Shown here: piece after piece, positions 48,186 to 56,872 of the stretch
Position numbering within the stretch: position 1 is the first letter of the stretch
How the letters are laid out: every line of letters starts with the position of its first letter
DNA from: JAHFUA01 sp963733935
GTDB taxonomy: Bacteria > Acidobacteriota > Terriglobia > Terriglobales > Acidobacteriaceae
Reading direction: 5' to 3'
DNA: 64,000 nucleotides
Assembly: GCA_963733935.1 (NCBI GenBank)
Contig: CAVTEQ010000014.1
Span: forward strand, 124,001 to 188,000
The notes under the pieces: generated by a model
Told to the model about the DNA's origin: nothing
The model's input: the letters and a program-made list of their open reading frames with translations, nothing else
Database searches by the model: none
Position numbers and translations under genes: made by a program

Positions 48186-48200
48186 TTCCCGTTTCGGGAA
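48186..48200. promoter_or_regulatory. Palindrome TTCCCG-N3-CGGGAA upstream of the hybrid kinase gene
   Basis: TTCCCGTTTCGGGAA, 104 bases before the kinase start. It pairs in design with TTCCCAATGTGGGAA at 48287-48301. Distances beyond -100 fit enhancer sites for an NtrC-family activator. Confidence 0.5.
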
Positions 48201-48286
48201 ACGTCCACAGTCTATCCCAAGGCGGGTTTCGCTGTAACCTGGTTCTATTTCAGTTAAATACTGGCCCATTTTCGGAGTGGAAACGC

Positions 48287-48301
48287 TTCCCAATGTGGGA
48301 A
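48287..48301. promoter_or_regulatory. Palindrome TTCCCA-N3-TGGGAA upstream of the hybrid kinase gene
   Basis: TTCCCAATGTGGGAA, 101 bases centre to centre from the site at 48193. Same half-site TTCCC. No clear -24/-12 sigma54 promoter was found between these sites and the kinase start. The rest of the 288-base gap shows nothing else. Confidence 0.5.
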
Positions 48302-48370
48302 ACCAGCGTAGCAAAAAGAAACAGGACGGAAAAAGGGCGCCACGAACCACCGGCAGCCTGTGCAAAAAAG

Positions 48371-50419
48371 CTAATTGCTGGAGGCGCTGCCGGGAACGCT
48401 GGAACGCGTCGAGCTCTCATTCAGGACGTGATCTTTTTGGGCGACCACGCCGTCAAAGTCGGTGCGGGCGTAGAGTCGTCCGCCGCCCAGGGTGATGCCG
48501 CGCAGCCGCGCGGTGGGCTCGCCGGTGCGGTGCCATCTGCGTCCGAGGTCGGTACTCTCGAAGGCCCCGGTCAGGGAGGTGGCCAGCAGGCGGCGATTCT
48601 CGCCGTCGAACACGATGGCCGTGACGTCGAGCGCGTCGATGCCGCTGATGGCATGGTCCCAGCTCTGGCCGCCGTCGTCCGAGCTGTAGGCTCCGCCGCG
48701 CGACGCCAACCAGATGCTTCCCTGCGGGCCCAGCGCCACTCCCGCCAGGGGTGCGATATTGTCGGGAAGCTGCGGCGCATTCCAGTGTTTGCCGCCATCG
48801 CGGGAAAGCAGCAGGGCTGCGGGAGTGACGGCGATCACCATTTGCCCGGCGGCATGCACGGCGATGAAATCCCGCTGGCCCAGAACGGCTCCGCCTCGCC
48901 AACTCTGGCCCTGATCGCGGCTAACGAATAGGCCTTGTGAGGTGGCGGCGAACCACGCTTCCTGACTTACTTCCAGATCGGCCACGCGCCCGTTCAACTC
49001 AGGGCGCACTGGCGGATCTTGGCTCGGGGGTTTGGTTTTTCTTGATCGCCGGGCGCGAACCATCGTCACGCTTGAAACCGCTCCCGCCGCTGGATGTTCC
49101 GCGTCAAGGACGTTGATGGCACGCCAGGCCTTGTCCGTGGCGCCCCAGGCAAAAACGCCGCGGTTGGTGCCGGCGAGCAAACTTCCCTGCTCGGTCTGGC
49201 GCAGGCTGAAAACATCGTGACCGGCGAGGCCATCGTTCATTTGCGCCCAATGCTCGCCGGCATCGCGAGAGACAAACAGTCCGCCGTAGTCCTTGTCGTT
49301 GACCACCCCGGCATAGAGCACGCTGGAGTCGTTGCGATCCACCAACAACGCCGTCACCTGGCGGTGCACGAAACCGCGGTTGGAGGCGAAGAACGTGGTG
49401 CCGCCATTCTCACTGCGCAGCACGCCTCCGCGGTCGGTAGCCAGCAGCACGGTGCCGGGATGACGCGAATCCACCAGCACGTCATTCACGATCACGGTGT
49501 CGGCGGTCACGCGGAGCCAGTTCTGTCCGGCGTTGATGCTCGCCCACAGCCCCTCGGTGGTGCCGGCATACACCATGTTCGGATTGAGGGGATGCTGGCG
49601 CAGGACGCGGGTGCGGCGCGCCGACGTAGGTATGCCCTGCACGCGGCGGAAATGCGCGCCCGCGTCCTCGCTCTTGTAAATGCCCGTGCAAGCGCTGGCA
49701 TAGAGGATGCGCGCATCGCGGGGATCGAGGATGATGGAAAACACGTCGGAATCATCGACCACGCCTTCTTTGATTGAGTACCAGGTGCGGCCGCCGTCCA
49801 CGGTCTTCCAGGGCAGGTGCCAGGTGCCCGCGTAAATAATCTCTGGGTTCTGCGGTTCGATGGCCAGGGATTCGATGTTCTTGAGCTCGGGATGTCCAGG
49901 TGGCGAGATGCGTTCCCATGTCTGGCCGCGGTCTCGGCTGCGGAAAACCCCGTCGAGCGCGCCCGCTACCAGAATGCTGGGATCGCTGGGCGCGAGCGCG
50001 AACGAGCGTACGGACTTGCCGTGCATGCCCGCCAGCGCCGCCCAGGTGCGACCGCCGTCATCGCTGCGAAAGACGTCGCCGCCATCGGTCTCGACACTCC
50101 AGGCGGCCGCATAGACCGTTTCTGGCCGCGCCGGGTCGAAAACGATGTGGTCGATCACGTAATGATCGCCATCCCCTACTCGCGCCAGCCGCGACCACGA
50201 GTATCCCCCATCGCTGGAAACAAAGAGCTGGCTGGAGCTGGTCCCCAGCACAATGCGGTCGGGATTACTTGGATCGGCGGCCAGGCTGCGCGCGTCACCG
50301 CCGTCGGGTCCGATCGGCTGCCACGACGCCGCCGGACAGACCACGGCCGCAGCTAGCAACACCAAACCCAGCAGCGCCATTGGGCGGAGAGACGCGGGCA
50401 TCAATTCCCTGCTGGTCAT
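48371..50419 (-). CDS. Secreted Asp-box (BNR/sortilin-like) beta-propeller protein
   Basis: About 682 residues. A signal peptide (MALLGLVLLAAAVVCPAASW) is followed by roughly a dozen Asp-box motifs of the form S-x-D-x-G-x-x-W: SSDGGYSW, SDDGGRTW, SRDRGQTW, TVDGGRTW, SINAGQNW, SRDAGEHW, SRDQGQSW, SRDGGKHW, SDDGGQSW, STDLGRRW. These build one or two BNR propellers like Ycf48, sialidases or sortilin. The catalytic residues of sialidases are not evident. Extracytoplasmic, function unknown. The start at 50419 is an ATG; a GTG at 50440 is possible. Confidence 0.82.
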   Translation of the reverse strand: MTSRELMPASLRPMALLGLVLLAAAVVCPAASWQPIGPDGGDARSLAADPSNPDRIVLGTSSSQLFVSSDGGYSWSRLARVGDGDHYVIDHIVFDPARPETVYAAAWSVETDGGDVFRSDDGGRTWAALAGMHGKSVRSFALAPSDPSILVAGALDGVFRSRDRGQTWERISPPGHPELKNIESLAIEPQNPEIIYAGTWHLPWKTVDGGRTWYSIKEGVVDDSDVFSIILDPRDARILYASACTGIYKSEDAGAHFRRVQGIPTSARRTRVLRQHPLNPNMVYAGTTEGLWASINAGQNWLRVTADTVIVNDVLVDSRHPGTVLLATDRGGVLRSENGGTTFFASNRGFVHRQVTALLVDRNDSSVLYAGVVNDKDYGGLFVSRDAGEHWAQMNDGLAGHDVFSLRQTEQGSLLAGTNRGVFAWGATDKAWRAINVLDAEHPAAGAVSSVTMVRARRSRKTKPPSQDPPVRPELNGRVADLEVSQEAWFAATSQGLFVSRDQGQSWRGGAVLGQRDFIAVHAAGQMVIAVTPAALLLSRDGGKHWNAPQLPDNIAPLAGVALGPQGSIWLASRGGAYSSDDGGQSWDHAISGIDALDVTAIVFDGENRRLLATSLTGAFESTDLGRRWHRTGEPTARLRGITLGGGRLYARTDFDGVVAQKDHVLNESSTRSSVPGSASSN

Positions 50420-50564
50420 GATACCAATACAACGGCTCACGGCGCACCGATGATCACTTTACGTTCGTAACAAGGCGGCGGAGGAAGCGGCTGGCCAACT
50501 AACCGCAAATATATGAAGCCGGAAGGGTGACGTCTCGCAGCGGTCGTTCGTGGGTGGGTGAGTA

Positions 50565-50590
50565 CCCCGCCCTTCTGGAAAAGGGCGGGG
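50565..50590. terminator. GC-rich hairpin downstream of the M48 protease gene
   Basis: Perfect 10-base arms CCCCGCCCTT and AAGGGCGGGG around CTGGAA lie 28 bases after the minus-strand M48 gene stop. There is no T-run, so a transcription end or mRNA-stabilising hairpin are both possible. It resembles the hairpin at 27822. Confidence 0.45.
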
Positions 50591-50617
50591 ATCTTGAACT
50601 GCGCCTGCGCGCGTCGG

Positions 50618-52333
50618 CTAGTGGCTGTTGTCTGGGGGCGCGGTTGTCGCCGTGGCCGCCGGAGCGACTTGAGCGGTCGTGCCTCCCGAAGCCGGAGTGG
50701 CGCTCGAAGGCCGGCGGGTCAGGTAGGGCGCGAAAGGCGTGACCTCGAAGGGCATCTTCTCGCGCGCCGCGGCAGCCGCGGCTGGCTTGCTCTTCATCAT
50801 CTCCACCCGGTCAGTCCAGGGATCCAGCTTGAGGCGGGCGCCCAGCGGCAAGGCCGCGATCTGGTCGGGCTGATTCAGATTCAGCTCTGGCGCTGACTGC
50901 GCCACAGTCTGCATGCGCACCACCTGATTTCCCAGGGCCAGACGATTGCCCAGGTGGGCGGTAACCAAGTTGGGCAGGTCCTTGCTGCGTGCGGCCAATG
51001 CCCGCAGAAATAGGCCGCCTTCATTCAGCTTGCCGTTGTATGGCGACTTCTGCAGCAGCTGGACTGCTTTTTGATCGGCAGCCTCTTCTTCGGCTGGACT
51101 GCGATGGAAGTCGAGATGGCTGAAGGCCTCGTGATCGGAGAAGATCATGCGATCGCTGAAAGCCCACCGCGTGTCGATAGCGTGCCCAAGGCTGATATGT
51201 CCGAGTTCGTGCGCCAGAATCATCGCCAGGCTGGCCTCATCCGGCAAGGTGTCGATCAGGCCACGGCTGATCACAATGGTGTGGGCCATGGTGAACGACT
51301 CCAGCGGAGCGGTGAGCAGCACGCGACAGCGCACCTCAGGCTGAATGTCGAGGTTATTAGTGACCACCAGGTTGCTGACGACGGTGTCCAGGACCTTTTC
51401 CACTTCGCCGCGCGGAGCCAGCAGCCCAGCCCGTTCCATGCGTTCAATGACGTTGTCTTCCGACTGCCGCTGCCAGGCGTGCAAAGCCTCCAGCGGACTG
51501 CGATCCTGAGTCTGGTCGCTGTGATCGGCAACCGCCGTGGGCGACTCCACCAGCACGCTGGTCATTTCGTCCTGACGTTTCGAGCTGTTCAGGTTGTAGC
51601 CCCACAGCCGGGTCTGGGCCTTGAAGTGTGCATGGTGCACGCCGCCAAACTCGCGGTCATTTTCTTCCGTGTAGACATAGGCAGGGAGCCAGACTCCCGG
51701 ACCCATGCTCAGGCGCCAACTATCGAAGTGAAAGTAATAGTGAAATTTGGGAGCATTCACCCGCACTCCGCTGAAGCGCACGATGTTGTAGTCCTGGTCT
51801 TCGATCCAGATGCGGCCCAGAAAGCGTCCCTGGCCGGTGCCGGGGCGCGGGGTCACATCAAACACCAGGCAGCGCACATCGCCCAAAAACTCGCGGCGCA
51901 GGAAGTCGAACTTGTAGTTGCTCTGATCGAAGCCGGCGGTGTCCAGGATGATTCCCTGCAGGAACCCGACTTCGACAAACTTCATGGCGAAGGGGCTGGA
52001 CATCAACTGCAAGTGCAGAAACGGCAGGCGGTGATGTTCATTGGCGCCCGACCCGGTGAAGAGGTGGTCGCGGATGCCCTTGCTGAAGTCGGCTTTGGCC
52101 AGGAAATAATGGTCGCGGTCCGGCACCGCGCCAAGTTCCTTGTCCGCGCGCGTCTCCTGGATGTAAGTCTCCACCAGCGGGCTGTATTCGCGCAGGGCTT
52201 CCATGAAGGAAGCTTCGCGCTCCACCGCCCGGGTGATGACTTGGTCTGGTGTCGAGGGGGTTTGCACAGCAGTCTGGGCCAGGCCCGCGACCGTCAACAG
52301 CAGCACGGCAACCGCAGTCTTCAAAGCTCGCAT
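50618..52333 (-). CDS. Secreted M48 family zinc metalloprotease
   Basis: A 571-residue protein with a signal peptide (MRALKTAVAVLLLTVAGLAQ). About 280 residues of N-terminal exported domain precede the peptidase domain, whose active site HELGHISLGH gives two zinc His and the catalytic Glu; EEEAADQKAVQ supplies the third ligand. M48 enzymes of the BepA/YggG type act in outer-membrane protein quality control. The C-terminus is low-complexity (Ala/Thr-rich). The TonB-like gene ends 21 bases upstream, indicating an operon. Confidence 0.9.
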   Translation of the reverse strand: MRALKTAVAVLLLTVAGLAQTAVQTPSTPDQVITRAVEREASFMEALREYSPLVETYIQETRADKELGAVPDRDHYFLAKADFSKGIRDHLFTGSGANEHHRLPFLHLQLMSSPFAMKFVEVGFLQGIILDTAGFDQSNYKFDFLRREFLGDVRCLVFDVTPRPGTGQGRFLGRIWIEDQDYNIVRFSGVRVNAPKFHYYFHFDSWRLSMGPGVWLPAYVYTEENDREFGGVHHAHFKAQTRLWGYNLNSSKRQDEMTSVLVESPTAVADHSDQTQDRSPLEALHAWQRQSEDNVIERMERAGLLAPRGEVEKVLDTVVSNLVVTNNLDIQPEVRCRVLLTAPLESFTMAHTIVISRGLIDTLPDEASLAMILAHELGHISLGHAIDTRWAFSDRMIFSDHEAFSHLDFHRSPAEEEAADQKAVQLLQKSPYNGKLNEGGLFLRALAARSKDLPNLVTAHLGNRLALGNQVVRMQTVAQSAPELNLNQPDQIAALPLGARLKLDPWTDRVEMMKSKPAAAAAAREKMPFEVTPFAPYLTRRPSSATPASGGTTAQVAPAATATTAPPDNSH

Positions 52334-52354
52334 AGCTTCCTCTTCACTGCAATT

Positions 52355-53383
52355 TCAGTATGCCAATTGAAACCGAACATGCAGCGTGGCCACCGAATCG
52401 TAGGGCTGGCCATCGCGTAGAGCCGGCTTGTAGCGGATCTGCTGTGCCGCGCGGACGGCAGCCTCGTCCAGGCCGTGGCCCAGGCCGCGTTGCACTTGTA
52501 GGACACGCAGTTGTCCGTTCGCTGCAAACATCACCTGCAACAGTACTTCGCCTTCCAGCTTCAGATCGCGGGCTTCCTGTGTATAAATCGGGTTCGGCTT
52601 GGAAAGGACTTCCACCGGAATCAGCCGGGGCTCGGCCACCGCCGGACGGCTGTGGGGAGAAGCATCGACCGCGCTGGCATTGGTGAACCCTGCCTGTCGC
52701 ACCGCGCCGCCGTTGGGACTGCCGCCTTGGCCGCCGCCCTGTCCGGGCCCAGCGATGCTGTTGCCAAAGCCCGCGCTCTTAACGGTGCCGGCGACTCCAC
52801 GGGCGCCGCCTGATCCGTTACCATAGCCGGGACCGGGCGGCAGATCGAAGGAGCCTAGGCGTGCCATCACCAGGCGCCCTTTGCCGTCGGACTTAGACGA
52901 GGGATTCACGCCGTTCTCGTCGCCGAAGCCTCCCGTCTGCACTTTCTGCACTGGGGCCTTGACCGTCACCGGCGCCGAACTTCCGGTCAGCACGCCTGTC
53001 TTCACCGAAGGGACCAGCCGCGGCATGGTGTTCTTAGCCACAGGCATCAGCGCCGGATTGGGCTGATTGAACGCCACCTTCGGAGCGCGGATTTCCCGGG
53101 CCTCGGTCTTGCGCTGGGGTAGCACTACCTTGGGAATTTCCCTGGCCAGTACCGGCTTCACCAGCATGGGTTTCGGCTTCGGCAGATCCACCTTCACGGG
53201 CTCGGGCTTGTACTCACGCGGCGCGTAAAGAGTCACCACTTCGTAGTGGTGCTTCGGAAGCACGATTTCAGGGTGCAGGAGGGGGAGCAGAATTGCGAGA
53301 ATGATGGCGCCCAAGTGCACAACCAGGCTGAGCCCTAAAGGACCCTGGTCGCGCCGGCGCTCGTTGAGCAGAGTAAGTTCCAC
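52355..53383 (-). CDS. TonB family energy transducer
   Basis: A 342-residue protein with one N-terminal membrane helix (GLSLVVHLGAIILAILLPLL), a Pro/Lys-rich periplasmic spacer (EPVKVDLPKPKPMLVKPVLA), a long Gly/Ser-rich linker, and a C-terminal TonB domain: KPNPIYTQEARDLKLEGEVL, LGHGLDEAAVRAAQQIRYKP, SVATLHVRFQLAY. TonB couples the proton-motive force to outer-membrane receptors, though some paralogues serve structural roles. No ExbB/ExbD is adjacent. It is first in the operon with the M48 protease. The 276-base gap to the MFP gene shows no extra gene. Confidence 0.9.
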   Translation of the reverse strand: MELTLLNERRRDQGPLGLSLVVHLGAIILAILLPLLHPEIVLPKHHYEVVTLYAPREYKPEPVKVDLPKPKPMLVKPVLAREIPKVVLPQRKTEAREIRAPKVAFNQPNPALMPVAKNTMPRLVPSVKTGVLTGSSAPVTVKAPVQKVQTGGFGDENGVNPSSKSDGKGRLVMARLGSFDLPPGPGYGNGSGGARGVAGTVKSAGFGNSIAGPGQGGGQGGSPNGGAVRQAGFTNASAVDASPHSRPAVAEPRLIPVEVLSKPNPIYTQEARDLKLEGEVLLQVMFAANGQLRVLQVQRGLGHGLDEAAVRAAQQIRYKPALRDGQPYDSVATLHVRFQLAY

Positions 53384-53659
53384 GCTCTTCCCTCACAGAA
53401 GTTGTCTCTGCGAAATTACCCGTCCTGCGCGCTGTAGGAAAGTTACGGAAGAAGGCAGGACATGCCCGACCGGTACATGGCCAAGGGGAAGGTTACGGAC
53501 GTTTTATTCGGTGACGGTTTTCTGTTGCATCAGGAACCGATAGCATCTGATTCCAGCCGCCGGGGTCCACGGTGCGCGGTGGGTGGACCGAGGGCATACT
53601 TCGGTTGAAAGCCCCGCCATGGCAGTGTAGTTTGGAGTAACCAGAGGGAGACCGCGAGG

Positions 53660-54877
53660 ATGGCTGTACGTCCCCCAGAGCCGGATCTGGATGCATTGAA
53701 GATCGCCGAGCACGCTCGCTCCGGCAGTGGGAGCCGGTGGTTGCGGTGGATCGCCGCCGCGGTGGGCGCGTGTTTCCTGCTATTTGCCCTCGGCTTTGTC
53801 TTCATCCGCAGAGCTCCCACGGTGCAGGTAACCACCGCCCACAGCACATCCGGTGAGACACGAGTCGCGTTGCTGAACGCCAGCGGCTATGTCACCCCGC
53901 GTCGCCGGGCGACCGTGGCTGCTAAGATCACCGGCCGCGTGGTCAAGATGAACGCCGAGGAAGGCATGCAGGTGCGAGAAGGGCAGGTGCTGGCGGTGCT
54001 GGATGAGTCGGACGCGCGCACACGCCTGGTCTCCGCCCAAGCCGATCGTGAGGCCACGTCCGCCGCGCTTGCCGACCTGCGCGTCAACCTTGCCAATGCC
54101 GATCGTGAACTGCGTCGAACCGAGGGACTCGAGCAGGCAGGCGTGGCCAGCCCGCAGGCGTTGGACTTGGCGCGCACGACGGCCGAAAGCTATCGCGCCC
54201 GCATCACCCTGACCGATCAACAGGTCCGCGCCGCCGACGCACGCATCAAGATGGCGCAGCAGGACCTGGACAATTGTGTTGTGCGCGCGCCTTTCGCCGG
54301 TGTCGTCGTTTCGAAAGATGCGCAGGTAGGCGAGATGGTCTCACCCGTCTCGGCGGGTGGCGGTTTTACCCGCACCGGAATCGCTACGATCGTTGACATG
54401 AACTCTAACGAGGTCGAGGTGGACGTTAACGAGTCCTATATCGCCCGCGTGCAACCGGGCCAGCCGGTGACATCCGTGCTCGACGCCTATCCCGATTGGA
54501 AGATTCCTTCGCACGTGCGCACGGTGATCCCCACGGCCGACAGGCAGAAGGCGACCGTCAAGGTGAGGATCTCGTTCGACAAGCTTGATCCGCGCATTCT
54601 GCCCGACATGGGTGTGAAGGTGACTTTTCTTGGCGAGGAAACCGGCGCGGCACAAGCCGCCACACGCGTCCTTGTGCCGCACGATGCCGTGCGTCAAGAC
54701 AATGGCCAGCCAGTGGTGTTCTTGTACCGCGACGGCAAAGTGGAGCGCCGCGCGGTGCGCGTGGGCGCCACGCAAGGCAATGATGTGGAAGTCATCGCCG
54801 GCGTAGCCGATGGCGATCGCCTGGTAGTCGGCACCGAGCCGTTGAAAGACGGCCAGCGGGTGGATGCGAAGCAGTAA
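53660..54877 (+). CDS. Periplasmic adaptor (membrane fusion protein) of an ABC/RND efflux system
   Basis: A 405-residue HlyD/MacA-like adaptor. An N-terminal membrane helix (WIAAAVGACFLLFALGFVFI) leads to a barrel-sandwich/lipoyl domain (GYVTPRRRATVAAKITGRVV), a helical hairpin, the second half-lipoyl NCVVRAPFAGVVVSKDAQVG, a beta-barrel and a C-terminal proximal domain. It would bridge the inner-membrane transporter to an outer-membrane channel. It precedes one ATPase and two permease genes. The start has GAGG upstream. Confidence 0.92.
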   Translation: MAVRPPEPDLDALKIAEHARSGSGSRWLRWIAAAVGACFLLFALGFVFIRRAPTVQVTTAHSTSGETRVALLNASGYVTPRRRATVAAKITGRVVKMNAEEGMQVREGQVLAVLDESDARTRLVSAQADREATSAALADLRVNLANADRELRRTEGLEQAGVASPQALDLARTTAESYRARITLTDQQVRAADARIKMAQQDLDNCVVRAPFAGVVVSKDAQVGEMVSPVSAGGGFTRTGIATIVDMNSNEVEVDVNESYIARVQPGQPVTSVLDAYPDWKIPSHVRTVIPTADRQKATVKVRISFDKLDPRILPDMGVKVTFLGEETGAAQAATRVLVPHDAVRQDNGQPVVFLYRDGKVERRAVRVGATQGNDVEVIAGVADGDRLVVGTEPLKDGQRVDAKQ

Positions 54878-54897
54878 ATGGGGCGAGGACCACGTAG

Positions 54898-54940
54898 GCC
54901 CAGCCGCCCTCGGCTGGGCGTCCGAGCGAAGCTCGGCAGG
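54898..54940. repeat. Double hairpin between the adaptor and ABC ATPase genes
   Basis: CCCAGCCG-CCCT-CGGCTGGG is followed directly by CCGAGC-GAA-GCTCGG. Both stems are perfect. The wording is like a dispersed intergenic element, and no T-run follows. Confidence 0.55.
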
Positions 54941-55014
54941 TTTCCCTAGTAGAATCGTGCGTTCCGGCGGTACATCCATATAACCATAGAGAAGTCGCGG
55001 AATGGGAGAGGTTC

Positions 55015-55732
55015 ATGGTAAGCGTCGATGGTCGTGGCAACGGCCTGGTGCACGTACGAGGTCTGGACAAGAAATACCAGCGCGGCAGCGAGGAGATCCA
55101 CGTCTTGCAGGGACTCAACCTCGACGTGGATGCCGGCGACTTTCGTCGCCTTCATGGGTCCAAGCGGCTCCGGTAAGACCACGCTGCTGAACCTGCTGGG
55201 GGGAATCGATCTGCCATCGGCGGGCAGCATCACCGTTGCGGGCGATGAGATCACCCACATGTCTTCCGCCAAGCTCACCGCCTGGCGCGCCCGTCACGTC
55301 GGGTTCATTTTCCAGATGTATAACCTCATCCCCGTGCTTAACGCTTTTCAAAACGTGGAACTGCCGCTGCTGTTGACCAAGCTCTCAACCGCCGAGCGGC
55401 GCAAGCATGTGGAGGCTGCGCTGGAGATTGTTGGCCTCAAGGATCGCATGCGCCACTACCCGCGCCAATTGTCAGGCGGGCAGGAGCAGCGCGTGGGCAT
55501 TGCGCGCGCCATCGTCGCGGATCCTACGTTTCTGCTCTGCGACGAGCCCACCGGCGACCTCGACCGCCGTAGCGCCGACGAGGTAATGGACCTGCTCGGG
55601 CGCCTGGTGCGCGAGCACCACAAAACGGTGCTCTTGGTCACCCACGATCCGATCGCTGCGCAGCGCGCCCAAACCGTTCTCCACCTGGATAAGGGCGTGC
55701 TCGTCGAAGGCCGCGCGGCGGAGGTGCGATGA
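55015..55732 (+). CDS. ABC transporter ATP-binding protein, MacB/LolD type (frameshifted)
   Basis: The start at 55015 follows GGGAGAGG and reads MVSVDGRGNGLVHVRGLDKK and IHVLQGLNLDVDAGDF; a +1 shift near 55143 (TTT where TT is expected) joins it to VAFMGPSGSGKTTLLNLLGG. Walker A (GPSGSGKTT), signature LSGGQEQRVGIARAI and Walker B FLLCDEPTGDLD are intact. The corrected protein is about 239 residues, normal for this class. Its stop overlaps the first permease start. It powers the export system with the adaptor and two FtsX-like permeases. Confidence 0.9.
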
Positions 55733-56871
55733 AATATCGCCATCTCATCTTCGCCAACCTCTTCCGCAAGAAGATTCGCACCACGCTAACGCTGGGTTCA
55801 TTCGCGGTGGCGCTGTTCCTCTTTGGATTGCTGGCCACGGTCCGCGGCGCCTTCAACCAGGGACTGGAAGTCGCCGGCGCCAACCGCCTGGTCGTGGTCA
55901 ACAAGGTTTCGATCATCCAGCCGCTCCCGATTTCCTACAAAGACAAGCTAGAGCGCATTCCCGGGGTCACGCTCGTCACCCACGCCAACTGGTTTGGCGG
56001 TGTGTACCAGGACGAGCGCAACTTCTTCCCGCAATTCGCGATTGAGGACGAAACTTATCGTCAGATGTTCCCCGAGTTCATCGTGCCTCAAGATCAGTGG
56101 AACGCCTTTATCGCCGACCGCGAGGGTGCCATCGCCGGTCAGAACGTCGCCGAACGCTTCCACTGGAAGGTCGGGGACCGCGTCCCTATCAAGGGCACGA
56201 TCTTTCCCGGCACCTGGGAGTTCAATATTCGCGGCATCTACAAAGGTAGCCGGCCGCAGGATGACACCACGCAGTTCTGGTTCCGTTACAAGTATCTCGA
56301 GGAGCGTGAGAATCCTTATTGGAAGGGCCTGATCGGCTGGTACACGCTGCGCATCGACAATCCCGACAACGCCACCCGCGTCGCCGGCGCCATCGACGAG
56401 ACCTTCGCCAACTCTCCCTGGGAGACCAAAACTGAAACTGAAAAAGCTTTCGCTGCCGGATTCGTCAAGCAGGCCGGCAACATTGAGTTTCTCCTGCTCA
56501 GCATCGGCGGCGTAGTTTTCTTCACGTTGCTGCTGGTCACGGGCAACACCATGGCCATCGCTGTGCGCGAGCGCATGCGCGAGTTGGCGGTGCTGAAGGC
56601 GGTCGGCTTCTCTGACGGCTTCGTGCTTGCGCTCGTGATGGGCGAGTCCCTGCTGCTGGCGGCTATCGGTGGTGGACTCGGGCTCGCGCTCTCGAAGCTC
56701 TTTACCCTGCGCGGCGACCCCACCGGCGGCATGATGCCTTATTTCTATCTCGCGCCGGCAGCGGTAGTGCTGGGGCTCGTCGTGGCCCTGGCAGTAGGCG
56801 TGGCCGCTGGGATCTTGCCCGCATGGTCGGCGATGCGGCTGCGGGTTGTAGACGCGTTGCGGAGGGTCTGA
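55729..56871 (+). CDS. ABC transporter permease, FtsX-like (first)
   Basis: A 380-residue MacB-type permease: N-terminal helix (TTLTLGSFAVALFLFGLLAT), a periplasmic domain of about 220 residues, then three C-terminal helices of the FtsX domain (FLLLSIGGVVFFTLLLVTGN, DGFVLALVMGESLLLAAIGG, PAAVVLGLVVALAVGVAAGI). The coupling motif RERMRELAVLKAVGFSDGFV is typical. The start overlaps the ATPase stop by four bases; the second permease begins two bases after its stop. Confidence 0.92.
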   Translation: MKYRHLIFANLFRKKIRTTLTLGSFAVALFLFGLLATVRGAFNQGLEVAGANRLVVVNKVSIIQPLPISYKDKLERIPGVTLVTHANWFGGVYQDERNFFPQFAIEDETYRQMFPEFIVPQDQWNAFIADREGAIAGQNVAERFHWKVGDRVPIKGTIFPGTWEFNIRGIYKGSRPQDDTTQFWFRYKYLEERENPYWKGLIGWYTLRIDNPDNATRVAGAIDETFANSPWETKTETEKAFAAGFVKQAGNIEFLLLSIGGVVFFTLLLVTGNTMAIAVRERMRELAVLKAVGFSDGFVLALVMGESLLLAAIGGGLGLALSKLFTLRGDPTGGMMPYFYLAPAAVVLGLVVALAVGVAAGILPAWSAMRLRVVDALRRV

Positions 56872-56872
56872 C

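Noticed and set aside
48083..48370. A sigma54 -24/-12 promoter upstream of the hybrid kinase
   Set aside because: No TGGCA-N7-TTGC-like match with correct spacing was found in the minus-strand sequence; only the palindromes are reported.
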